DNA of 64,000 bases, from contig NZ_FNBD01000001.1 of assembly GCF_900102165.1 (NCBI RefSeq), positions 187,701-251,700 of the forward strand, written 5' to 3'. This document shows positions 32,213-41,678 of this stretch, in pieces (within the stretch, counting starts at the first letter, position 1; each line of letters opens with the position of its first letter). Under the pieces are notes generated by a model. It saw nothing but the letters and a program-made list of their open reading frames with translations. It had not been told where the DNA came from and made no database searches. Made by a program: the position numbers and the translations under genes. This DNA is from Cellulophaga baltica (lineage in GTDB: Bacteria > Bacteroidota > Bacteroidia > Flavobacteriales > Flavobacteriaceae).

Positions 32213-32932
32213 TTATTGTAATTTGAACGTAATTGGAATACTAAAAGGCACTCTTACTGCTCTACCTCTTTGCTTACCTGGCGTCATTTTTGGCAACTTC
32301 CCGATAATTCTCGCTGCTTCTGCCTCTAAGTTCTTATCCGGTCCACGCATTCTAACACTACCAATACTACCATCTTTCTGGATAACGAACATTACATTCA
32401 CTTTTCCTTGAACACCCATTTCTTGAGAAATCTCTGGATATCTAAAGTTTTTATTGATATGCTTAAACATCATTTTCTGGAAACAATCTCTTAAAGCGTT
32501 TGCTCCTTTACTTTTTTCACTTTCACATCCTGGAAAAACAGGAACATCCTCAATAACAGAGAAAGGAATATCTAAATCGTCTTCAACTTCTGCAACTTCA
32601 ATTTCTTCAACTTCTGCAACTTCAGTATCTTCATTTGCTTCCGTATCCTTAATTACAGTTTCTGGAACATCTGCTTCATCTTCTACAACTTCAATAATTT
32701 CTGGTGCAGCTGGTGGTGGTGGTGGTGGTGGAGTTTTTATTTGCTCCGTCATCGGCACCTCTTCATCTAATAAATCATCAACATTTTGAGAAATATCATA
32801 ATTTGCAACATCATCGTACTTTTTGTACTCTAAGGCTTGCCATGTAATAAGCATAACCAAAGCAAGACCTGCTACGAAATATAGACCACTATTTCTACCA
32901 ATATCCGCCTTTGGATTCTTTTTTAATTCCAT
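32213..32932 (-). CDS. TonB-family energy transducer (copy 2)
   Basis: 239 residues with a membrane helix at about 17-35 (LYFVAGLALVMLITWQALEY), a run of seven prolines (TPPPPPPPAAPE), an acidic linker containing repeated EVAEVE units, and a C-terminal TonB domain (NFRYPEISQEMGVQGKVNVMFVIQKDGSIGSVRMRGP to VPFSIPITFKL). The Cys pair in VFPGCESEKSKGANALRDC matches that of copy 1. The (CCA)n tract coding the prolines and the linker repeats are simple-sequence DNA that may vary in length between strains. It is separately terminated from copy 1. Confidence 0.93.
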   Translation of the reverse strand: MELKKNPKADIGRNSGLYFVAGLALVMLITWQALEYKKYDDVANYDISQNVDDLLDEEVPMTEQIKTPPPPPPPAAPEIIEVVEDEADVPETVIKDTEANEDTEVAEVEEIEVAEVEDDLDIPFSVIEDVPVFPGCESEKSKGANALRDCFQKMMFKHINKNFRYPEISQEMGVQGKVNVMFVIQKDGSIGSVRMRGPDKNLEAEAARIIGKLPKMTPGKQRGRAVRVPFSIPITFKLQ

Positions 32933-32993
32933 AATTCAAAAATTTATCGTGAGCTAATTTAATTATTTATTTATAAAAATGGTAATATTTTTT

Positions 32994-33389
32994 TCATTTT
33001 TGAGCAACTCTCCTAAAATAATAGGTTTTAACAGCAATAAAGCCGAAAAATGCCCCAAAAGAGTTGGCTAAAAAATCATAAACATCTCCACTTCGAGTTG
33101 TCGTTGCAACATATTGTAAGACCTCAATAATCATACCATACCCTATTGCAATAAAACAAAACAGCATTGCTGCCTTTTTAAAGTCCTTCTTAACATCCTT
33201 GTATTCCGCGTAAGATAAACTTCCTAAAACAACAAAAACAAAATAAAAGGTAAAGTGGACGAACTTATCTAAATGTGGAATATCAAGACCGTCTGTAGAC
33301 ACATCTTTAAATGAAAATAAGCTGAGGAATGTAACACACATCACCCAGCTTATAAAAAGTATTGTAAATATATAATTCTTAAGCACCAA
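32994..33389 (-). CDS. VanZ-family membrane protein
   Basis: 131 residues, four membrane helices. The motifs [55 protein letters not shown] are the VanZ pattern (D-K-x-x-H, E-x-x-Q, D-x-x-N). The biochemical role of stand-alone VanZ proteins is unclear; some members raise teicoplanin resistance. Its start overlaps the end of gcvH by 11 bases, so the two are translated from one message. The same gcvH-vanZ-sprA neighbourhood is familiar from other flavobacteria. Confidence 0.92.
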   Translation of the reverse strand: MVLKNYIFTILFISWVMCVTFLSLFSFKDVSTDGLDIPHLDKFVHFTFYFVFVVLGSLSYAEYKDVKKDFKKAAMLFCFIAIGYGMIIEVLQYVATTTRSGDVYDFLANSFGAFFGFIAVKTYYFRRVAQK

Positions 33390-33759
33390 TTAACTCCTTA
33401 TAATCTGCATCACTTAACAATGCATCTACCTGAGAGGCGTCACTTATTTTAATTTTTATCATCCATCCTTTTCCATAAGGATCACTATTAACGTCTTCTG
33501 GAGAATCTTCTAAAGCTTCATTGAACTCAATAATTTCTCCTGCTAATGGCAAAAATAAATCAGATACCGTTTTAACAGCTTCTACTGTACCGAAAACTTC
33601 ATCTTTATCAAGGGTCTCATCTAAAGTCTCTACCTCAACATACACAATATCACCTAACTCACCCTGAGCAAAATCGGTAATACCAACTGTTGCAACATCA
33701 CCTTCTATTTTAACCCACTCGTGATCTTTAGTGTACTTTAATTCTGACGGTATATTCAT
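33379..33759 (-). CDS. gcvH: Glycine cleavage system H protein
   Basis: 126 residues, family length. The lipoyl-bearing Lys63 is in [14 protein letters not shown], preceded by [11 protein letters not shown] and followed by [13 protein letters not shown] and the ending [10 protein letters not shown] protein carries the aminomethyl group between the P, T and L proteins in glycine breakdown; it can also take part in lipoate handling. No gcvP or gcvT is in the window. A well-spaced promoter lies upstream, and vanZ overlaps its 3' end. Confidence 0.97.
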   Translation of the reverse strand: MNIPSELKYTKDHEWVKIEGDVATVGITDFAQGELGDIVYVEVETLDETLDKDEVFGTVEAVKTVSDLFLPLAGEIIEFNEALEDSPEDVNSDPYGKGWMIKIKISDASQVDALLSDADYKELIGA

Positions 33760-33786
33760 AACATTTATTTATAAAATTCTAAGAAA

Positions 33787-33817
33787 CAAATGTAAAATAT
33801 TAATATAAGGTATTCAA
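33787..33817 (-). promoter_or_regulatory. Promoter of gcvH-vanZ
   Basis: On the minus strand TTG (33817-33815) is followed after 20 bases by TACATTTG (33794-33787), 27 bases before the gcvH start. Confidence 0.75.
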
Positions 33818-33834
33818 GAAAAAGATGACTGTGT

Positions 33835-36800
33835 TTAGTTTCCGAAATTATAACGAATCGTAAACCCTGTATTAATTGTTGTTTGAGGGAATGCTGTAGA
33901 CACAGCAAACTTTGTAAATGAATGATCATAGAAAAATAAAGCATTCAAATTTTTACTCAAAGCATAATCTACACCTAGCTTAATTGAAAACAAGTTCTGA
34001 CCAGAGGTAATTTGATTATTATCGATATCTAAATTACGTATATAAGTAATATTATCACGCATGGTTGCGTCTAGCTTAATATTTAAATCTCCTTTTAATC
34101 TTGTTTTCTGACCACCAATATTGGTAACCATCTGCACATCCTTAAAACGATATCCTAAACCAACAGTATAATCTTTACCATTAATCTCTGTAAGCAAACT
34201 GTTATCAAAACTAAGCGATAAAACTCGGCTTGTTCTAATTTCAGCAAGGACACTCATAGAATTTTTCATTTCAAAATCTACCTTAACCAAAGGATTGAAT
34301 TCATCGGTCAACACCACATTACTGATAATGTCATCTGGTAAAATATCAAAAGTCTCCGCATTAATTGCTGGCAAACCTTCGTTCTGCAATTGTACTTTTT
34401 CTAAGTTGGTCTGAAAAGAGTTAATACTATAAGATGCTCTATACCCATGGCTCACAGAAAAACGTTTAAATTTTTTCTTAAACCATTTACTGTTCATCAA
34501 CCCAGTATATTTCAAGTTCCAATTTGGAATTGGAATATCTCTAAAGGCATCTAAATTCACACGATCTACTCCTTGACCTGTATAAGCTGCAAAGAATGCA
34601 GGAAGCAATACTTCCTGATTAGATTTCCCATATTGCTCTGGAAAACCATCGTCATCTAAAGGTCCTGGCGTTTGCCCTCTATCTGCAACAAGCCTATTTG
34701 CTATAGTAAGTCTGTTTTCTTTAAAAGTCTCAAAAGCTTCAGAAGTAAACTCATCACTACTACCAAAAATAGTTCCTATCATCACCGTAGAGATGCTGAA
34801 ATTACCATAATCATTGCCTAATAAATCTTCGTAAGCATATTGATCATCACCAAGACTGCTTACCGTAAAGTTTTCTTCATATCTATTTTGATATTGCCTA
34901 TCGGCAGAAAGATCAATAGTCAGATCTCTTATAGGCTGTGCCGTAGCCGTAATGTTCAATCGTTTATTTACATTCTGAACAAATTGATCATTAAAATCAT
35001 CAAAGGTTGTTAGCCAACCATTTCTTGCCGCTTCATACCTAATATCTGATTGCTGACTACCAAAAATATAGCCCAAAGATGGCCTAGTAGTACCTATAAA
35101 GCCTATTGATTGTGTATACCCTGGTAAAACGGTACCACTATTTTGAGTATAGTTCACATTCAAACGCTTCACCATAGTTACGACGTCTACAAACGTATTA
35201 AACAAAGGACTCGTTTTATTTGAATCTTCTTCTTTACCCGTTTTTACATTTCTGCCGCTAGCAGCTTTAGCTCTTGCACTACCGGTTACTTTTTTAAGCC
35301 CTATTAAGTCATACAGCTTTTGCATGTTCATATTCGCAGATAACGAATGTGTTCCTGAATTTTGCACTGTATTGATATTCTCTCCTGCAACTTCATTAAG
35401 GGCATCTCCTCCTCGTTGCCAATCAAAGTTACTAGTGTACGTATACTGGGAAGAAATAAAATCTAAAGCCGGAATTAATTTAAATGGCAACTCATAATTT
35501 AGTGTCATTTGTTGCGCATGCCTGTTAGGCTCGCCAATATCCCAGAAACCATCCCACAACTCTAAATCTTGATTTATTTGTGATGCAGAATTTTCGTCTT
35601 GATTAAAGTAATTACGAACAATATTATTATTAGAAGCCTGCAAGTTTATTCGCAAAGATTTGGTCAGCGTATAGTTCAAAGCATACTGCCAATTGAACAA
35701 ATAGTTACGTTGTTGCAACAATGGCAATTCTAGCGCTTCTACTCCTGGCTCCAACACATCTCTAAAACGTTGCTGGTTAAACGCTCTATTAATGTTAGAG
35801 TTTATAGAAACAGATGTTGGTAATAAATTTAAATTCAATTCTTTTAACCATTTCCAATATGCTCCATTAAATATAGAATCTTTCTTAGCTAATGGTGCAA
35901 CGGTTAAAGGTTTAAAATTATGATTGTATACAAAACCGGTATTTACCGTTTGCTCTCTTAGACTGGCAATTTCGAAATCTCTATGATCTGTTTCATTATA
36001 TGAATAGTTAAACGTAAAGTTTTCAATATCATAAAAATTCTCTTCAGCCTCTTCGCCTCTATTCTTGCGAACACCAATAAAGTTAATACTTGTTCTTTTT
36101 GTGTATTCTTCTGCCTGCTCTAATATAGCCTCCTTATCTTCCGCGGTTGTTGCTGCATTAATACGATCATCTAATTTTAAATCATCATACACAGGGTCAT
36201 ATTCTGGAGTCACTATTTCTTCAGAAATTCCGTAATTGAATGGCAATTGCACCCCCCATTTTGTTGGAAGCAATTGACCTAGATTTACATTGGTAACTAC
36301 ATCATAAGAAACCACATCTTCTAAAGATCGCTCCGTTGTACTTTGATCAATAGATCCAAAACCAGAAGTACTCTTACTTCCCGTAGCAGATACATTTGCA
36401 AAATCGGCCATGTTTAAATCTACCGCTCCTACGGCAGCCCAACCACCTTCACTATTGATACCCGCTAAACGCAATTCGTTAAACCATACCTCTCCTCTTG
36501 CCGGTTGATTGTCTTGGTTTTTTACCCCAACCATCATACTACGCAAACTACCTAAAGACGGGTTACCTTTAATTCCTATACGCGTAACCCCCGGAGTTCT
36601 TGCCGCAAATTCATCCACACGAAAAACAGTACCATCAATAACCTCATAGTAATTAACATCTGCTAGGGTTTGATTGGCTATTCCAAAAGATTTCACTTTT
36701 CCTAAATCACTTAAAGTAATACTAAGCTCATTATTTTCTGGCCAAATTTCACTTTCTGATGTTGCATTATGTGGTGTAAATTCTAATGGAATTTCTATCT

Positions 36801-39800
36801 GATAAAAATTCTGTGTAAAATCTGTTCCAAATCTTAAGAAACCTACTAAAGGAGTTTCTCCATCTAAATAATCTGCCTCAAACAATTCTTCGGCATGCAT
36901 GAACATTTTTAATTTTTCATACTGACGGATATCTATATTGATATTTTTATACACCCCTCTAGAATCTTCCGATTCTAAGTTTTCTATATAAAAAGAAAGT
37001 GATTGCTCATTCTGATTGATGATTGTATTGTTATTATTTAACTGCTCACGAATTACACCTGGAGGTAATACATAAGGAATTGGAGCTCTATTTTCATTTT
37101 CTTGTATGTTTACCGTATTTACATCTACAATCGTATTGTCATCTGTTGGATCATCATCTACATCTGGTTGTAGAGACTTGGTATATGAACGCCAATCGCC
37201 ACGTACTAAATCTAGAGTTGCAAAACGTAAAGACACATCACTAGAGAATCCTGTTAAATACATTCTCATAAAACTCATAGATCTAAAATCCGTGATACCA
37301 CCTATAGCATCCGTAAAATCTGACAATGGAATTTTATATTGAATCCAACGGCTATTCACGGTAGTTCCATCAGGAATCTCAGTACCTGTAAGTTCATTTT
37401 CACGTATATCAGTTACATATTTATCATCAACCGTAGTATTTGGCTTTATCTGAATACGGTATTCATAATAACTATTAATCGTGTTCATTGTTAAATCACG
37501 ATCTATATCTTCTACATCTGGTAAGGTCGTAGACCCACGGTTTGTATCGGTAACCTGAACAGGTGAATTTCCTTCTGGGTTATTGTAATCAAAATAACGC
37601 TCTAATACATCACCATCTCTATTCAAATAATATTGATAGTTATCTAAGGCAGGGTCATTTCCTGTATTGTTACTAAATATAGAAGTTTCTTCCGTATCTG
37701 ATAAACCGTCAAAACCAACATCCTGTAACCCCCTATTGGCCTCACTAACATCAAAAGCATATACCAAAGATTGCGTTGATGGCACTTTACCCCAAGAAGT
37801 TTCTGCAACTAAATCATTGCTATCTACGCCTGGTAATCCATTTTCGTATTGCTTTCTACCATCCTTTAAAATATCTTCCGAAATATTACCAAGGTTAATG
37901 ACTAATTCTCCAGAAGTAGTAGCATCACCATCTACATAAGGATCTAACACCCAAAACTGAACGTATTCTACATTCGCCTGTTCAAAGTTAGTACTACTTA
38001 AAGGACGCATAATACCACCCCACTTATCTGTAGGCTGGTCTGATGTAAAATTTGGATTGTTGTTATACGGCCCTTTTGCATTTGGATAATACGCAAGATC
38101 TAGAGTAGTCTGTACTCTAGTTTGCCCTTGTGCTTGATCTGTTTCTGGAAATACTTCATCTATAAAAACACGACGTGTGGAGTTCTTAGATACATCACTA
38201 TCTGAAACATCTGACGGTCTTTGATTGGTATAAAATATTGGATCAATAGAATACCAAGCCACTTTAGCTCTTCCATATCCATTTTCCAAATTTAAAGGAT
38301 CATCTGGTGAACTTCCTGATAATTGACCACCCGTGGCAAATTCTAAAGGTGTACTCGCTAAAGACCAGCCTAAAGAAGATCTTATATCTATAGAAGATTG
38401 CGCTCCTTCAAAATCATCAATATATGTTGTAGATTCTCCATCAAAATCATCATTCTTAGGTGTACTCGGTTTAAGCATTGCCACCTCTGCTCGAACCGAT
38501 AAATTAGAAGGAACATCCGTATCTATATTCGGTAATTTATTTACCAAACGCGTTAAAAACGGAACTTCCGTTGAGAAATTAGTATTTAATCCAAAAATGG
38601 TATTGTTTACAGATTCTGATCCGTAATTAGCTTTCTGAGTTTGCGGACGTTCATTTAGATTAAGTAAGGTTCCTCCAATAAGAAAGTTTTTGTTTACTTG
38701 ATGCTCTATGTTAACTCCTGTAAATCTTCTAGATTGTTGGCCAAATACAGCCGTATTTTCTACGGATATATTGATGGGTGTATTTGAAGCTTGTAGTGAT
38801 GGATCTATAATTTGAACCGTACCCGCTTGATAGTTTACCGTATAATCTATCCCTTCTTGTAATTGACGCCCACCAGCTGTTACCGTAACGGATCCTTGAG
38901 GCACATTGAAGGCTCCAATAGAAATACCGTTACTACTTGTAGATTTATATTCCCCTTTTAATAGGAATTTATTTTTATCAGAATCTTCTAATGCAGCAGC
39001 TTTTGTTAATGCATACATATTTCTGTACACATACTTTTTCTGATTGTCATTATACCCTTGATCATTAGCTACATCATACACCCCACCACCAAGTGTCTCA
39101 AACATATATTCACCAAAAGGTTCTACTTTGGTAAATATTATACTTCCGTTTCTAGAGTTTATGGTGATTCCTTCATAGAAATCAAAAAAACCATCCCCAC
39201 CAGATTGCACATCATTATAAACATTTAGTCGGTCAAAGTTAAAGACGTCTAAAAGAATACGACCTTCCAAATTGGCCGGCCACCCTATATCATTAACCTT
39301 AGTAATATAATTACGTGAGGTTGGATCCGTATACAGGATATTCATTTTGAAATCATCTTGACTTAAACTGTATGCTCCAGTAGCATAAATGTTCTTCATC
39401 ATCAAATCCCAAATTGGATCATTTACAGTGGTAATATTACTCTTTAAAAGTTTTAGTACTAAGGTATTATTATTCACCTCTGTGGTAACTCCTGTGGTGG
39501 TGGTCGTAGTTGCGTCACTACTCGTCGCAAACTCACCCACCTGATACACTTGTCCTTTATAGGTATACTGGAATGCAACTGCTAAGACCTCATCATTACT
39601 TAAACGTTGGTTTAATGATATATACCCTAACTGTTGATCAAATTGATAGTCTGTGCTTTCGGTTAATTTTCTAGCATTCTCTAAAATTGCGTAATCAAAA
39701 CCTTGATTTATCTGGTATGCTCCAGAAATATTAAACCCTGCCTCTACCGTGGCAATATCCCTAATAGATGTTGTCAAAGCCCCTCCGCTCCCTATCAGGG

Positions 39801-40992
39801 CCGGATCAAAATCATTGGCACCGTTTCTTGGTAAACTACCTGCGCTAGACGTATTAAAAAAGCCTGCCGGGGCTCCACCCATACTGCCTATTCTAGTTTT
39901 CTCAGATTCCGCCTCCCCTAAATCCTGAATACCCACTACATTCCTAACATTAAGGGTTTGCTGACTTCTGTTGGTAACCCAAACTTCTAATCGTGTAATT
40001 TGAACGGAGGTATTTTTATAAGGATAATTCTCTAAAGACCTATCATAAGTATCTCTAAAGTATTGTGAAAGGAAAAAGTGCTTGTCTTCTTCATAATCTA
40101 ATGCTGTAATAGAAAAATCGTTAATAGCACCACCACCTTGCGCTACTACCGTATTATTTTGAGATTGTTGATCAGAAAAAACAGCGGTTACTGTCGTTTT
40201 TCCAAACTGCAACTGTGTTTTTACCCCAAACAAACTTTGAGCCCCTTGAATTAAGGAGCTATTAAGAGGCATGCTAACGTTACCTATTTCTATTTTTTGA
40301 ATGATATCATCTTCCGTTGGCGTGTAGTCTAATTTTACAATATTCTGAAAATCAAAAGTTGCTTCGGTATCGTAATTTGCATTTACCTGCAAACGTTCTC
40401 CAATTTTACCCAGCATACTTAAACTAATACGCTGATCAAAATCAAAAGAGAGATTGGTTCTATTTCTAGGAGAAAGAGATGGATTATCATTTTTCTGCCA
40501 AATAACTCCTAAATCCATCGCAACAGAACCTTGAGGAATTACCTCTATAGTATTCCCGCCAAAAACAGATTGAAAAAAACTATTATTCACATAGAAGTTA
40601 GGCAAAAGATTTTTTCTAGCCTCTTCACTACCTTCTTTCTTACCAACATAAGCATCCATCTTATCTTTGAAATAAGACTTCATCGTTTCTTTTCGAACAA
40701 GTTCCTGAAATTCTTCTGGTGTAAGAATAATTGGATAACTAATATCAAAATCGCCCACTGTTTCCGTGTAAATGTAACGGTCTAAGTTTGCGTCGTACGT
40801 ATATTTGGAAATAATGCTTTTAGGGTTCTCCATTTTAATACGCCCAAGTGCATAGCCTGTTTTCACAGAATCTACTTCTTGTTCGTTAGTATCTTGCGCG
40901 TTGGTTAGCTGCGATACTCCGAAGAAAATAATGAATACGATTAGTAGCTTAAATCTATATGATTTAAGAGTTGGTTTTGCCCTATTTTTCAA
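33835..40992 (-). CDS. sprA: SprA, outer-membrane translocon of the type IX secretion system
   Basis: 2385 residues, the length expected of SprA (Sov in Porphyromonas). A signal peptide ends near SQLTNAQD. The N-terminal region has the conserved start YDANLDRYIYTETVGDFDISYP and NPSLSPRNRTNLSFDFDQRISLSMLGKIG. Long stretches of alternating aromatic/polar strands continue to the C-terminal ending TINTGFTIRYNFGN, fitting the 36-strand barrel known for SprA. It is the pore through which T9SS cargo such as SprB and chitinases cross the outer membrane in gliding flavobacteria. The gene starts 5 bases after ruvA, so it is probably co-transcribed with it. Cargo and PorP/SprF genes occur elsewhere in this window (1709-5111, 11215-12231). 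No frameshift is seen. Confidence 0.97.
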   Translation of the reverse strand: MKNRAKPTLKSYRFKLLIVFIIFFGVSQLTNAQDTNEQEVDSVKTGYALGRIKMENPKSIISKYTYDANLDRYIYTETVGDFDISYPIILTPEEFQELVRKETMKSYFKDKMDAYVGKKEGSEEARKNLLPNFYVNNSFFQSVFGGNTIEVIPQGSVAMDLGVIWQKNDNPSLSPRNRTNLSFDFDQRISLSMLGKIGERLQVNANYDTEATFDFQNIVKLDYTPTEDDIIQKIEIGNVSMPLNSSLIQGAQSLFGVKTQLQFGKTTVTAVFSDQQSQNNTVVAQGGGAINDFSITALDYEEDKHFFLSQYFRDTYDRSLENYPYKNTSVQITRLEVWVTNRSQQTLNVRNVVGIQDLGEAESEKTRIGSMGGAPAGFFNTSSAGSLPRNGANDFDPALIGSGGALTTSIRDIATVEAGFNISGAYQINQGFDYAILENARKLTESTDYQFDQQLGYISLNQRLSNDEVLAVAFQYTYKGQVYQVGEFATSSDATTTTTTGVTTEVNNNTLVLKLLKSNITTVNDPIWDLMMKNIYATGAYSLSQDDFKMNILYTDPTSRNYITKVNDIGWPANLEGRILLDVFNFDRLNVYNDVQSGGDGFFDFYEGITINSRNGSIIFTKVEPFGEYMFETLGGGVYDVANDQGYNDNQKKYVYRNMYALTKAAALEDSDKNKFLLKGEYKSTSSNGISIGAFNVPQGSVTVTAGGRQLQEGIDYTVNYQAGTVQIIDPSLQASNTPINISVENTAVFGQQSRRFTGVNIEHQVNKNFLIGGTLLNLNERPQTQKANYGSESVNNTIFGLNTNFSTEVPFLTRLVNKLPNIDTDVPSNLSVRAEVAMLKPSTPKNDDFDGESTTYIDDFEGAQSSIDIRSSLGWSLASTPLEFATGGQLSGSSPDDPLNLENGYGRAKVAWYSIDPIFYTNQRPSDVSDSDVSKNSTRRVFIDEVFPETDQAQGQTRVQTTLDLAYYPNAKGPYNNNPNFTSDQPTDKWGGIMRPLSSTNFEQANVEYVQFWVLDPYVDGDATTSGELVINLGNISEDILKDGRKQYENGLPGVDSNDLVAETSWGKVPSTQSLVYAFDVSEANRGLQDVGFDGLSDTEETSIFSNNTGNDPALDNYQYYLNRDGDVLERYFDYNNPEGNSPVQVTDTNRGSTTLPDVEDIDRDLTMNTINSYYEYRIQIKPNTTVDDKYVTDIRENELTGTEIPDGTTVNSRWIQYKIPLSDFTDAIGGITDFRSMSFMRMYLTGFSSDVSLRFATLDLVRGDWRSYTKSLQPDVDDDPTDDNTIVDVNTVNIQENENRAPIPYVLPPGVIREQLNNNNTIINQNEQSLSFYIENLESEDSRGVYKNINIDIRQYEKLKMFMHAEELFEADYLDGETPLVGFLRFGTDFTQNFYQIEIPLEFTPHNATSESEIWPENNELSITLSDLGKVKSFGIANQTLADVNYYEVIDGTVFRVDEFAARTPGVTRIGIKGNPSLGSLRSMMVGVKNQDNQPARGEVWFNELRLAGINSEGGWAAVGAVDLNMADFANVSATGSKSTSGFGSIDQSTTERSLEDVVSYDVVTNVNLGQLLPTKWGVQLPFNYGISEEIVTPEYDPVYDDLKLDDRINAATTAEDKEAILEQAEEYTKRTSINFIGVRKNRGEEAEENFYDIENFTFNYSYNETDHRDFEIASLREQTVNTGFVYNHNFKPLTVAPLAKKDSIFNGAYWKWLKELNLNLLPTSVSINSNINRAFNQQRFRDVLEPGVEALELPLLQQRNYLFNWQYALNYTLTKSLRINLQASNNNIVRNYFNQDENSASQINQDLELWDGFWDIGEPNRHAQQMTLNYELPFKLIPALDFISSQYTYTSNFDWQRGGDALNEVAGENINTVQNSGTHSLSANMNMQKLYDLIGLKKVTGSARAKAASGRNVKTGKEEDSNKTSPLFNTFVDVVTMVKRLNVNYTQNSGTVLPGYTQSIGFIGTTRPSLGYIFGSQQSDIRYEAARNGWLTTFDDFNDQFVQNVNKRLNITATAQPIRDLTIDLSADRQYQNRYEENFTVSSLGDDQYAYEDLLGNDYGNFSISTVMIGTIFGSSDEFTSEAFETFKENRLTIANRLVADRGQTPGPLDDDGFPEQYGKSNQEVLLPAFFAAYTGQGVDRVNLDAFRDIPIPNWNLKYTGLMNSKWFKKKFKRFSVSHGYRASYSINSFQTNLEKVQLQNEGLPAINAETFDILPDDIISNVVLTDEFNPLVKVDFEMKNSMSVLAEIRTSRVLSLSFDNSLLTEINGKDYTVGLGYRFKDVQMVTNIGGQKTRLKGDLNIKLDATMRDNITYIRNLDIDNNQITSGQNLFSIKLGVDYALSKNLNALFFYDHSFTKFAVSTAFPQTTINTGFTIRYNFGN

Positions 40993-40997
40993 ACTCT

Positions 40998-41579
40998 TTA
41001 CAAATTTTTAAGCGAAAGCTTTATAATGTCTTCCACGCTAAGCGAAGCATCTTGAGCTAAAACTTTGTCAACAATCTTTTCGGACTGCTTACGTATAAAA
41101 CCAAGAACTTCTAAAGCTGATAACGCTTCATCTTTATTTGTATTGTTTGAAATTGACGAAACTTCATCAATATCGTAGATTTTTAAGATTTTATCCTTTA
41201 AATCTAGAATAACACGTTGCGCAGTCTTAGCGCCAATTCCTTTTATAGATTGAATTGCCGATACATTACCAGTGGCAATAGCATCTCTAATTTGCTTCGG
41301 TGTCATTGAAGATAACATGGTACGCGCAATGCTTGCTCCTATTCCCGAAACGGATAATAATAAACGGAAAATTTCTCGTTCAGATTTTTCTGAAAAGCCA
41401 AATAAAGTATGGCTATCTTCTTTTACTTGAAGGTGTGTAAATAGCTGAATACTTTCAGCGTCTGTAATTTTTGAAAACGTATGGAGGGATATATTTACAA
41501 AATACCCCACTCCGCCACATTCTATAACCACATGAGTCGGATTTTTTTCTACTAGTTTTCCTTTCAAATGATGTATCAT
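40998..41579 (-). CDS. ruvA: Holliday junction branch-migration protein RuvA
   Basis: 193 residues. Domain I is an OB fold (MIHHLKGKLVEKNPTHVVIECGGVGYFVNIS), and domain II carries two helix-hairpin-helix motifs (LLLSVSGIGASIARTMLS, IQSIKGIGAKTAQRVILDLKDK). The small C-terminal domain III (ALSALEVLGFIRKQSEKIVDKVL) contacts RuvB. RuvA tetramers bind four-way junctions and recruit RuvB, which is encoded separately at 49929-50951. The gene sits between maeB and sprA; a terminator separates it from maeB. Confidence 0.97.
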   Translation of the reverse strand: MIHHLKGKLVEKNPTHVVIECGGVGYFVNISLHTFSKITDAESIQLFTHLQVKEDSHTLFGFSEKSEREIFRLLLSVSGIGASIARTMLSSMTPKQIRDAIATGNVSAIQSIKGIGAKTAQRVILDLKDKILKIYDIDEVSSISNNTNKDEALSALEVLGFIRKQSEKIVDKVLAQDASLSVEDIIKLSLKNL

Positions 41580-41624
41580 AATGGCTTTTATTTAATGGTA
41601 TATGGTTTGTGTTATTTCGATATT

Positions 41625-41662
41625 AAAAAAGCTAAAGTCAAAGAATATTCTTTGACTTTAGC
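41625..41662 (-). terminator. Intrinsic terminator of maeB
   Basis: A perfect 32-base palindrome (41631-41662, outer arms GCTAAAGTC/GACTTTAGC) is followed on the minus strand by six Ts. It lies 16 bases past the maeB stop. Confidence 0.9.
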
Positions 41663-41678
41663 CCAACTTGTAATTTGA

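Noticed and set aside
32454-32789. Ser/Thr/Gly-rich open frame on the plus strand over the second tonB gene
   Set aside because: Its repeats (SSTSATS, GGGGGG) are the reverse reading of the acidic and polyproline linker.
41631-41662. Perfect 32-base palindrome as an operator site
   Set aside because: It lies just past the maeB stop and is followed by a T-run, so a terminator explains it fully.
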